Assembly (NCBI RefSeq): GCF_013395055.1
Contig: NZ_CP058349.1
Location: 3,223,501 to 3,287,500 of the forward strand
Reading direction: 5' to 3'
Source: Pseudomonas sp. ABC1
GTDB taxonomy: Bacteria > Pseudomonadota > Gammaproteobacteria > Pseudomonadales > Pseudomonadaceae
Length of the DNA: 64,000 nucleotides
The translations under genes and the position numbers were made by a program. Shown here piece by piece: positions 50,494 through 60,600 of the stretch (position 1 is its first letter; every line of letters starts with the position of its first letter). A model generated the notes under the pieces. That model did not search any database, was not told the origin of the DNA, and was given only the letters and a program-made list of their open reading frames with translations.

Positions 50494-52684
50494 TGATCTG
50501 CCCCTTCTTCAAGGCGGTCATGACGGTCGCTTTCGGCCCGTCCGCGATGACCTTGCCTTTCTCGATGATGATCAGGCGGTCAACCAGGGACAGCATGGAG
50601 GCGCGGTGGGTGACGAGTATCAGGGTCTTGTGCTCGACGATCGGTGTCAGCAGGCTCTTCAGGCGCTCTTCACTGCTGTTGTCCATGGCACTGCTGGGTT
50701 CGTCCATGACCAGGATCGGCGGGTCGAGCAGCAGGGCGCGTGCGATCGAAACGGCCTGGCGCTGACCGCCCGAGAGGTTCAGGCCGCGTTCGCCGACCTG
50801 CAGGTTGTAGCCGTCCGGGTGCAGGCGGGCGAAGTCGTGCACGCCTGCCAGCTCGGCGGCGCGCAGTATCGCTTCGTCTTCCACGTAGCGGGCGCCCATC
50901 ACCAGGTTGTCGCGCAAGGTGCCGCTGAACAGCTGGATATCCTGGGGAACGTAGCCGATGTTGTGGCGTATTTCGCTGACATCCAGTTGGCGGATGTCCA
51001 TGCCGTCCATCAGCAGGCTGCCGGCGCTCGGGGCGTAGAGGCCGAGGATGAGTTTTTCCAGCGAGCTCTTGCCCGAACCGGTACGGCCGATGATGCCGAC
51101 CTTTTCTCCTGCCTTGATGTGGATGTTGATGCCTTCCAGCGACAGCGTTTGCTGCCCCGGATAGGCGAAGTCCACCTGGCGCAGTTCGATCTCGCCTTGC
51201 AGGGACGGGCGTTGCAGCGGTCTTTCCGTACTCTGGCGCTCTTGTGGCAGGTCCATCATCTGGTCGGTGGAGGACATGGTCAGGCGCGCCTGCTGGTAGC
51301 GCGTGATCAGGCCGGAGAGCTGCCCCAGCGGCGCCAGGGCACGGCTGTTGAGCATGTAGCTGGCGATCAGGCCGCCCATGCTCAGGTTGCCGGACATGAT
51401 CAGGTAGACACCGGCCACGATCATCACGACGCCGGCAAGCTGCTGGATCCACTGGGTCAGGTTGACGGCCAGGGACGACAGGACCTTGGCGCGCAGTTCC
51501 AGTTTGCTCAGGGTGCCGATGGTGTGTTCCCAGTGGTACTGGCGCTCGCTTTCGGCGTTGTTGATCTTGATGGCATCCAGGCCGCCAAGGGTCTCGATCA
51601 GGGTCGACTGGCGCTCGCTGGACAGTTTCAGTGAGCGCTCGATGGTCGCCACCAGGGGCTTCTGTAGGGCCCAGCTGGTCAGCAGGGCAATCGGGAAGGC
51701 CAGCAACGGAACGAAGACCAGCGGTCCGCCCAGCAGGCCGATGACTAGCAGGATCAGCAGGGTGAAGGGCAGGTCGATCAGAGCAGTCAGGGTCAGGGAC
51801 GAAAGGAAGTCCCGCAGTGACTGGAACTCATGGATGTTCTGGGCAAAGCTGCCGATCCGCGCCGGGCGCGCCTTCATCGACATGCCGGTGATGCGCTCGA
51901 ACAGAGTGGCGGAAATGATCAGGTCGGTCTTCTTCCCGGCGATATCCAGACACAGGCCGCGCAGGGTCTTGAGGATCAGGTCGAACAGGAAGGCACCGCT
52001 GATACCGATGGCTAGGACCCAGAGCGTGGCTTCCGCCTGGTTGGGCACGACCCGGTCGTAGACGTTCATGACGAACAGCGGGGTGGCGATGGCGATCAGG
52101 TTGATGAAGAAGCTGGCGGCAATCGCATCCATATAAAGGAAGCGTGAGAGCTTGAGGGTGTCGCGGAACCAGGAGCGTGTGCGTGGCACGAGTTGCTCGT
52201 GGTGCAGGTCGTGCTGGTGGCGCGGTTGTGCGAAGAGCACGCGGCCACTGTATTGCTCGCGCAGTGTCTCGACTGGCAGGGAGATCTCGCCGCCTTCTGT
52301 CTCGCAGGGCATCAGGCGCGCCAGGCCGTTCTCGTCATAGCCCAGCAGGATGGCGGTACGCTCGTCCCGCAGGAACAGCATGGCCGGTAGGGACATGGCC
52401 GGTATGCGGTTCAGCGGTCGGCGCATCAGGCGTGCCTGCAGGCCCGCACGGGCGGCAGCCCTGGGCAGCAGGTCGTCATTCAGGCGCTGGTTCTTGAGCG
52501 GCAGTCCGGCAGTCAGTGTGGCGCGGCTGGCCGGGCGGTCGTGCAGTGAGCAGAGGATCAGCAGGCCATCCAGCAGCGGGTCGTCGTGCAGCTCGCGAGG
52601 GTCACGACGTTCCTGTCTGTGGGGTGGCTGAGCAGAGTTATCGTCTGGCAGGGGAGGAACGGTCTGATCAGCGGTATCACTCAT
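50480..52684 (-). CDS. lapB: Type I secretion ABC transporter (LapB)
   Basis: A 734-residue exporter: an N-terminal C39-peptidase-like domain (about 30-160) without the catalytic Cys-His pair, as in adhesin and RTX exporters; six membrane helices (about 185-450); and an ATPase domain with Walker A GRTGSGKSS, LNLSGGQRQAVSIARALL and Walker B ILVMDEPSSAMD. It powers secretion of the adhesin whose C-terminus would carry the signal. The gene is separated from lapE by a hairpin, so it and lapC may have their own promoter. Confidence 0.93.
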   Translation of the reverse strand: MSDTADQTVPPLPDDNSAQPPHRQERRDPRELHDDPLLDGLLILCSLHDRPASRATLTAGLPLKNQRLNDDLLPRAAARAGLQARLMRRPLNRIPAMSLPAMLFLRDERTAILLGYDENGLARLMPCETEGGEISLPVETLREQYSGRVLFAQPRHQHDLHHEQLVPRTRSWFRDTLKLSRFLYMDAIAASFFINLIAIATPLFVMNVYDRVVPNQAEATLWVLAIGISGAFLFDLILKTLRGLCLDIAGKKTDLIISATLFERITGMSMKARPARIGSFAQNIHEFQSLRDFLSSLTLTALIDLPFTLLILLVIGLLGGPLVFVPLLAFPIALLTSWALQKPLVATIERSLKLSSERQSTLIETLGGLDAIKINNAESERQYHWEHTIGTLSKLELRAKVLSSLAVNLTQWIQQLAGVVMIVAGVYLIMSGNLSMGGLIASYMLNSRALAPLGQLSGLITRYQQARLTMSSTDQMMDLPQERQSTERPLQRPSLQGEIELRQVDFAYPGQQTLSLEGINIHIKAGEKVGIIGRTGSGKSSLEKLILGLYAPSAGSLLMDGMDIRQLDVSEIRHNIGYVPQDIQLFSGTLRDNLVMGARYVEDEAILRAAELAGVHDFARLHPDGYNLQVGERGLNLSGGQRQAVSIARALLLDPPILVMDEPSSAMDNSSEERLKSLLTPIVEHKTLILVTHRASMLSLVDRLIIIEKGKVIADGPKATVMTALKKGQINVSR

Positions 52685-52722
52685 GGGTAGGGCTTCTTCC
52701 GCGAGGTATCTAGCATGAACAA

Positions 52723-52756
52723 CGGGGGACTCCGGCTTCGGAGTCCCCCGTTTTTT
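52723..52756. terminator. Strong hairpin terminator between lapE and lapB
   Basis: A 12-bp perfect stem (52723-52734 with 52739-52750), loop GCTT, followed on the plus strand by six T. On the minus strand, in which lapE and lapB run, the hairpin is followed by TTGTTC, a weaker tail. It should at least partly end the lapE transcript before lapB. Confidence 0.78.
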
Positions 52757-52776
52757 CCATCATAGCACTGGGGCGA

Positions 52777-54129
52777 TCAGTTCAGACCGGGCAGATCGAC
52801 TCTGGTCTTGCTGTCGCTGAGCGCGGTGCTGGCCATCGGTGCCACGACCGACTGGCTCTTCAGCAGCTCACCCGTGGTGCCCAGGATACGGTACTGAGTG
52901 AAGAGTTCGATGTACTTCACTTCGGTATAGCGACGCTGTGCGGTGAACAGCTCGTTCTCGCTGTCCAGCAAGTCCAGCAGGGTACGCTCGCCGAGGGCGA
53001 ACTGCTTCTGGTAGGCGTCGCGGACTTTCAGCGAGCGGTCGGCGTAGTCCTTGGCGATCGGCAGTTGGCGGCGTGCGTTGTCCAGTGCGGAGTAACCCAG
53101 GGCCAGTTCTTCGTTGAGCTGGCGCAGGGCGTTGTTGCGTACATCCAGCGCTTCGTTGATCTGGTAGGAGCGCGCTTCCAGGGTCGCCTTGTTGGAACCC
53201 CCCTGGAACAGGGTGTAGTTCATGCGGACCATCGCTTGCCACTCGTTGACGTGGCCTTCGGTGCCGTCGAGGTTGTTATCAGCGGAACGCGACAGTTGCG
53301 CGTCGAAGCGCGGGTAGTAGGTGGACTTGGCCGTGGCGTACTGACGCTCGGTGGCTTCGATGTCCGCTTCGGCAGATTTCAGAAGCGGGTTGGTGGTGAC
53401 CATGATGCGCTGGGCATCAACCAGGTTGTCTGGCAGGTGCGCGCTCAGCGGTGCCGGGGTGGCCAGGGCGTCGGGCAGCGAGCCGGTCACGCTGAAGTAG
53501 TTGGTTTTGGCATCGGTCAGGTTGGTTTCTTCCGTCAACAGGTTGTTGCGGGCTTGTGCCAGTCGGGCTTCGGCCTGGTCAAGGTCGGCCAGGCGGCCTA
53601 CGCCGCGTTCGGTGCGCAGGCGGATCTGGTCGAAGATGCGCTCGTGGCTCTTGAGGTTGTCGCTGGCGAGCCGTACGAATTCCTGGCGCTGCAGCACGTC
53701 CAGATAGACCTCGACGGCGCGCAGGGCGGTGTTTTCGCTGGTGCCCAGTACCGACCAGGCGCGCGAATTGACGGTGGCCTTCATGCGGCCGACTTCATTC
53801 GGCGTCGCGAAGCCGTCGAAGAGCATCTGGTTCAGGTTGATGCTGCCTTCGCTGCGATGCAGGTTTCTCCAGTGATTCCCGCCACTGCGGGTAGAAGGGC
53901 TGTCGGTGCCCTCGCGACCTGTGCCCGCGCTCAACGTGACGGATGGCAGGTAGCCGCCTTTCACTGCGCGCAGTTCTTTTTCTGCGACGTAGCGACTGTT
54001 TATAGAGCGGCTCACTTCAGGGTGATAGTTGAGAGCCTGCTGAATGGCGCTGGGCAGGTCTTCCGCTGACGTGATGCCTGACATGGCGAGCATGATGGAG
54101 GCGGCTGCAAGGCGGCGCTGGAATTTCAT
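52777..54129 (-). CDS. lapE: TolC-family outer-membrane channel (LapE)
   Basis: A 450-residue outer-membrane factor with signal peptide (AAASIMLAMSGITSA) and two similar halves of helical hairpin and beta strands, for example SAIQQALNYHPEVSRS, GRLADLDQAEARLAQARNNL and FALGERTLLDLLDSENELF, as in TolC. It forms the exit duct of the adhesin secretion machine and also holds the retained adhesin in the LapA model. It diverges from the adhesin gene across a 524-bp gap. Confidence 0.93.
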   Translation of the reverse strand: MKFQRRLAAASIMLAMSGITSAEDLPSAIQQALNYHPEVSRSINSRYVAEKELRAVKGGYLPSVTLSAGTGREGTDSPSTRSGGNHWRNLHRSEGSINLNQMLFDGFATPNEVGRMKATVNSRAWSVLGTSENTALRAVEVYLDVLQRQEFVRLASDNLKSHERIFDQIRLRTERGVGRLADLDQAEARLAQARNNLLTEETNLTDAKTNYFSVTGSLPDALATPAPLSAHLPDNLVDAQRIMVTTNPLLKSAEADIEATERQYATAKSTYYPRFDAQLSRSADNNLDGTEGHVNEWQAMVRMNYTLFQGGSNKATLEARSYQINEALDVRNNALRQLNEELALGYSALDNARRQLPIAKDYADRSLKVRDAYQKQFALGERTLLDLLDSENELFTAQRRYTEVKYIELFTQYRILGTTGELLKSQSVVAPMASTALSDSKTRVDLPGLN

Positions 54130-54653
54130 GTGAGGAGTTCCTTTTGGATGTTACAGATAACTTCCGGTTTTATATCGCTATTTCCCGGCAATGAAATGCT
54201 GGCGAGGGAATACTCTTCATTATGGTAGGTCTCGTGGCTAATCCTGCATAGCGTTTCCGGATTGAAGATTATAAAAAGTAGTGTTGCTTAAAATGATGTT
54301 CTTTCTTCGGTTCGCATGGGTTAGTCCTGCCGTTATTGGGTTGTCAGGCGTGCGTCATGGGTGATTTTTGATGCGTATCGATCGTGACAAAAGTATGACG
54401 TCAAGCCAGTCGCCACGGGGCTTTGCGTCCGAGGTGGTGTGCTGTGATTCTGGCGTCAGAAAAATGCCAAAACGGGCCAAAATGGCGGCGGCAACGGATG
54501 CTGAAATCTGGATGGTGAGTTGTAAAAAAGCGCATATATACAGATGATGTGAATGGGTATAGTTGTGCTAGATATGTGCTGGCTGTTCTTGAAGAAAAGC
54601 TATATAGGCCTGGCTGCACTTTACAGATTAAGAGTGTTATCAAGGAGAAACCC
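54130..54653. promoter_or_regulatory. Divergent control region between lapE and the adhesin gene
   Basis: A 524-bp gap of lower GC content than its surroundings. It must hold the promoters of both genes. TATAGT at 54558-54563 is a possible -10 for the adhesin gene without a good -35. AAGGAG (54642-54647) is a strong ribosome-binding site six bases before the adhesin ATG. I could not assign a FleQ site or other operator with confidence. Confidence 0.45.
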
Positions 54654-57600
54654 ATGGCTATCATTGGTGTTGTTAAAGGTGTTGTAGGACAAGTCTTTGC
54701 CGTCGCCGCAGACGGTGCCCGCCGCTTGCTGGTGGAAGGGGATCGGCTCTTTACCGGCGAGGAGGTCCTGACTGGTTCGACTGGCGCCATCACCATTGAA
54801 TTGCCGGATGGGCGCACCCTTGACGTCGGGCGCGACAGTCGCTGGGGCGAAGTGGCGGGTATTTCCGACGATCAGCCTGCCGGTACGCCGGCAGATGATA
54901 TCGAAGCCTTGCAGCAGGCCATCGCCGACGGTGCTGACCCGACTGATCCGACCGCAGGCCTTGAGGCCACCGCGGCGGGTGCAACGGGCACCGGCGAGGC
55001 GGGCGAAGGTGGCGGTAGCCACACGGCCGTGGTCCTCGACCTGACGGGCGAACGTGTCGCTGCTGATCCGGGTTACCCGACGGAAGGTATCTCCGTCGCC
55101 TTCAACAATGCGCGGGAGACGCTCGGGGAGCCTGACACCAACGGTTCGTCCTTCGCCGCCATCCTCACGCTCATCGCCCCTGACCGCATCATCGAAGGTG
55201 AGCCCATCACCTATACCGTCGTGGTCAATAGTCCGGTCGTCGGCAGCCCGCTGGTGGTGACCCTGACCAACGGGCTGGTCGTGACGATTCCGGTGGGTGG
55301 AACCAGTGGCAGCGTGACCATCCCCAGCCGGCCCGACGACAGCTATATACAAGGTGACGAAGTCCTGACCGTCGGTATCGGCGGCACTACCGGCGGCAGC
55401 TACAGCTCGCTGGATACCTCCAGTACCACGACCACCACTGTGGTGGATGATAACGACGAAACCACCGTTTCCCTGACGGCTACCCCGAACGTCAATGAAA
55501 ACGGCACGGTGACCTACACCGCCACCTTGACCAATCCGGCCCAGGGCGATGTCACCGTTACCCTGAGCAATGGCCAGACCATCACCATTCCTGATGGCGC
55601 CACCACCGGCACGGTGGACTATGTCACGGGCAACGACATCTACAATGGCGCGCCAGACCTCTCCGTCACCATCACTAATGCGACAGGTGGCAATTTCGAG
55701 AGCCTGGTCATCGATGGCACGCCAGCCAATACCGTGGTCGACGACACGGTAGACACCACGACCTTGACGCTGGGTGATGTCACCGTTGCCGAAGGCAGCG
55801 GCACCGCGACCATCAGCGCGACGCTGAGCAACCCGACCGATCGCGACTTCACCGTTACCCTGAGCAACGGTGCGACCATCACCTTCACGGCGGGCAGCAG
55901 CACGGGCGTCTCGACGCCGTTCACGGTTCAAGGGGACGACCCTTATGTGGATGGCGAGAGCTATGTGGTCAGCGTGACTGACCCAGGCAATCACAACTTC
56001 GAAAGCCTGGACACCAGCGACACCTCGACCGTGACGGTCACCGACACCATCGACACGGTGACGGCGGAACTGAGCGTCGACCGCACGGTAACGGATGAAG
56101 GCACGGGTGACCTGGTCTACACCGTGACGCTGAAGGATGCCAGCGGCAATCCGGTGACGGCGAACAATCCGGTGACGGTGACGACGACGCTGGGCACGGT
56201 GACCATCGCGGTTGGCGCGAGCAGCGGTACGCTGTCGGTGCCGGTGCAGGGCGATGACGTCTATGTGGACAACGAGGTGGTGTCCAACGCGATCACAGGT
56301 ATCAGCGAAGCGAATGCGGGTGCACCTGGCAGCTTCGAGAAGCTGGATTACGACAGCACCGGCGTCAGCACGACGATCAATGACACCGTCGACACGGTTA
56401 CGGCGGAACTGAGCGTCGACCGCACGGTAACGGATGAAGGCACGGGTGACCTGGTCTACACCGTGACGCTGAAGGATGCTAGCGGCAATCCGGTGACGGC
56501 GAACAATCCGGTGACGGTGACGACGACGCTGGGTACGGTGACCATCGCGGTTGGCGCGAGCAGCGGCACGCTGTCGGTGCCGGTGCAGGGCGATGACGTC
56601 TATGTGGACAACGAGGTGGTGTCCAACGCGATCACAGGTATCAGCGAAGCGAATGCGGGCGCTCCTGGCAGCTTCGAGAAGCTGGATTACGACAGCACCG
56701 GCGTCAGCACGACGATCAATGACACCGTCGACACGGTTACGGCGGAACTGAGCGTCGACCGCACGGTAACGGATGAAGGCACGGGTGACCTGGTCTACAC
56801 CGTGACGCTGAAGGATGCCAGCGGCAATCCGGTGACGGCGAACAACACGGTGACGGTGACGACGACGCTGGGCACGGTGACCATCGCGGTTGGCGCGAGC
56901 AGCGGCACGCTGTCGGTGCCGGTGCAGGGCGATGACGTCTATGTGGACAACGAGGTGGTGTCCAACGCGATCACAGGTATCAGCGAAGCGAATGCGGGCA
57001 CTCCTGGCAGCTTCGAGAAGCTGGATTACGACAGCACCGGCGTCAGCACGACGATCAATGACACCGTCGACACGGTGAAGGCGGAACTGAGCGTCGACCG
57101 CACGGTAACGAATGAAGGCACGGGTGACCTGGTCTACACCGTGACGCTGAAGGATGCCAGCGGCAATCCGGTGACGGCGAACAATCCGGTGACGGTGACG
57201 ACGACGCTGGGTACGGTGACCATCGCGGTTGGCGCGAGCAGCGGCACGCTGTCGGTGCCGGTGCAGGGCGATGACGTCTATGTGGACAACGAGGTGGTGT
57301 CCAACGCGATCACAGGTATCAGCGAAGCGAATGCGGGCGCTCCTGGCAGCTTCGAGAAGCTGGATTACGACAGCACCGGCGTCAGCACGACGATCAATGA
57401 CACCGTCGACACGGTTACGGCGGAACTGAGCGTCGACCGCACGGTAACGGATGAAGGCACGGGTGACCTGGTCTACACCGTGACGCTGAAGGATGCCAGC
57501 GGCAATCCGGTGACGGCGAACAATCCGGTGACGGTGACGACGACGCTGGGCACGGTGACCATCGCGGTTGGCGCGAGCAGCGGCACGCTGTCGGTGCCGG

Positions 57601-60600
57601 TGCAGGGCGATGACGTCTATGTGGACAACGAGGTGGTGTCCAACGCGATCACAGGTATCAGCGAAGCGAATGCGGGCGCTCCTGGCAGCTTCGAGAAGCT
57701 GGATTACGACAGCACCGGCGTCAGCACGACGATCAATGACACCGTCGACACGGTGAAGGCGGAACTGAGCGTCGACCGCACGGTAACGAATGAAGGCACG
57801 GGTGACCTGGTCTACACCGTGACGCTGAAGGATGCCAGCGGCAATCCGGTGACGGCGAACAATCCGGTGACGGTGACGACGACGCTGGGTACGGTGACCA
57901 TCGCGGTTGGCGCGAGCAGCGGCACGCTGTCGGTGCCGGTGCAGGGCGATGACGTCTATGTGGACAACGAGGTGGTGTCCAACGCGATCACAGGTATCAG
58001 CGAAGCGAATGCGGGCGCTCCTGGCAGCTTCGAGAAGCTGGATTACGACAGCACCGGCGTCAGCACGACGATCAATGACACCGTCGACACGGTGAAGGCG
58101 GAACTGAGCGTCGACCGCACGGTAACGAATGAAGGCACGGGTGACCTGGTCTACACCGTGACGCTGAAGGATGCCAGCGGCAATCCGGTGACGGCGAACA
58201 ACACGGTGACGGTGACGACGACGCTGGGCACGGTGACCATCGCGGTTGGCGCGAGCAGCGGCACGCTGTCGGTGCCGGTGCAGGGCGATGACGTCTATGT
58301 GGACAACGAGGTGGTGTCCAACGCGATCACAGGTATCAGCGAAGCGAATGCGGGCGCTCCTGGCAGCTTCGAGGAGCTGGATTACGACAGCACCGGCGTC
58401 AGCACGACGATCAATGACACCGTCGACACGGTGAAGGCGGAACTGAGCGTCGACCGCACGGTAACGGATGAAGGCACGGGTGATCTGGTCTACACCGTGA
58501 CGCTGAAGGATGCCAGCGGCAATCCGGTGACGGCGAACAATACGGTGACGGTGACGACGACGCTGGGCACGGTGACCATCGCGGTTGGCGCGAGCAGCGG
58601 CACGCTGTCGGTGCCGGTGCAGGGCGATGACGTCTATGTGGACAACGAGGTGGTGTCCAACGCGATCACAGGTATCAGCGAAGCGAATGCGGGCACTCCT
58701 GGCAGCTTCGAGAAGCTGGATTACGACAGCACCGGCGTCAGCACGACGATCAATGACACCGTCGACACGGTGAAGGCGGAACTGAGCGTCGACCGCACGG
58801 TAACGAATGAAGGCACGGGTGACCTGGTCTACACCGTGACGCTGAAGGATGCCAGCGGCAATCCGGTGACGGCGAACAATCCGGTGACGGTGACGACGAC
58901 GCTGGGTACGGTGACCATCGCGGTTGGCGCGAGCAGCGGCACGCTGTCGGTGCCGGTGCAGGGCGATGACGTCTATGTGGACAACGAGGTGGTGTCCAAC
59001 GCGATCACAGGTATCAGCGAAGCGAATGCGGGCGCTCCTGGCAGCTTCGAGAAGCTGGATTACGACAGCACCGGCGTCAGCACGACGATCAATGACACCG
59101 TCGACACGGTGAAGGCGGAACTGAGCGTCGACCGCACGGTAACGAATGAAGGCACGGGTGACCTGGTCTACACCGTGACGCTGAAGGATGCCAGCGGCAA
59201 TCCGGTGACGGCGAACAACACGGTGACGGTGACGACGACGCTGGGCACGGTGACCATCGCGGTTGGCGCGAGCAGCGGCACGCTGTCGGTGCCGGTGCAG
59301 GGCGATGACGTCTATGTGGACAACGAGGTGGTGTCCAACGCGATCACAGGTATCAGCGAAGCGAATGCGGGCGCTCCTGGCAGCTTCGAGAAGCTGGATT
59401 ACGACAGCACCGGCGTCAGCACGACGATCAATGACACCGTCGACACGGTGAAGGCGGAACTGAGCGTCGACCGCACGGTAACGGATGAAGGCACGGGTGA
59501 TCTGGTCTACACCGTGACGCTGAAGGATGCCAGCGGCAATCCGGTGACGGCGAACAATACGGTGACGGTGACGACGACGCTGGGCACGGTGACCATCGCG
59601 GTTGGCGCGAGCAGCGGCACGCTGTCGGTGCCGGTGCAGGGCGATGACGTCTATGTGGACAACGAGGTGGTGTCCAACGCGATCACAGGTATCAGCGAAG
59701 CGAATGCGGGCACTCCTGGCAGCTTCGAGAAGCTGGATTACGACAGCACCGGCGTCAGCACGACGATCAATGACACCATCGACACTGTGTATGCAAAGAT
59801 CTCCGTGGATAAATCAGCCGTTTTCGAGGGCGGTGCTCTGACGTATACGGTCAGTCTGGTCGATGCTAACGGCGACCCAGTCACTGTGCTGACCGGCAAG
59901 ACTGCCGTGGTCAATCTGGTCTGGACGGGCGATGCGGCGAACCTCAATGATGTCAACGTATTGCCTGCAACAGTCAGTTTCACAGGTGGTGAGTCCGTCA
60001 AGACGTTTAAGGTGACGAGCAAAACCGACACCCTCGTCGAGGTGTCGGAGCCGCTGACCGTGACGATCAGTGGAGTCAATGGCAGCAGTGCCAATGGTTT
60101 CGAGAACCTCGTTGTCGGAAGCGAAAATACTGCGACCTCCAGGATTTATGACAAGCCGAGCATCAAGGCGGTCGATCAGAACGGTGCCAATGTTGACGGG
60201 CAGATCACGGTCTACGAAAAAGGCCTAGATAACGGTGGCAGTGAGAAGGACGGCGATAGCGAAAAGGCCAGCGGGACGCTGCAGTTCGAGTCCAGCACCG
60301 GGCTGCAGAGCGTGACTATCGCCGGGACGGAAGTCACCCTTGCCCAGTTGCAGGGCCTGCCGGGAACACCTGTCACCATCACCGTGGCCGGGCATGGCAC
60401 CCTGACCCTGACGGGCTTCAGCCCTGTGACCCAGGGCGGCGTCGTGGTCAATGGCAACATTGCCTATACCTATGAGCTGACGAGCAAACAGACCCATGCC
60501 GATGGTGCGGGTATTAACGATCTGCTCCGGGAGCTTGCACTGGAGCTCAAGGCCGGTGCTTTGCCCGGCAGTACTGGAAGCTCGTCAGCCACAGGCAAGC

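Noticed and set aside
56061..59789. Regular direct repeats as a possible CRISPR array
   Set aside because: Units are 339 bp, contiguous without spacers, and in frame within one protein.
56212..59841. Series of 62-79 codon plus-strand frames spaced 339 bp
   Set aside because: They are the same alternate frame in each adhesin repeat, not small genes.
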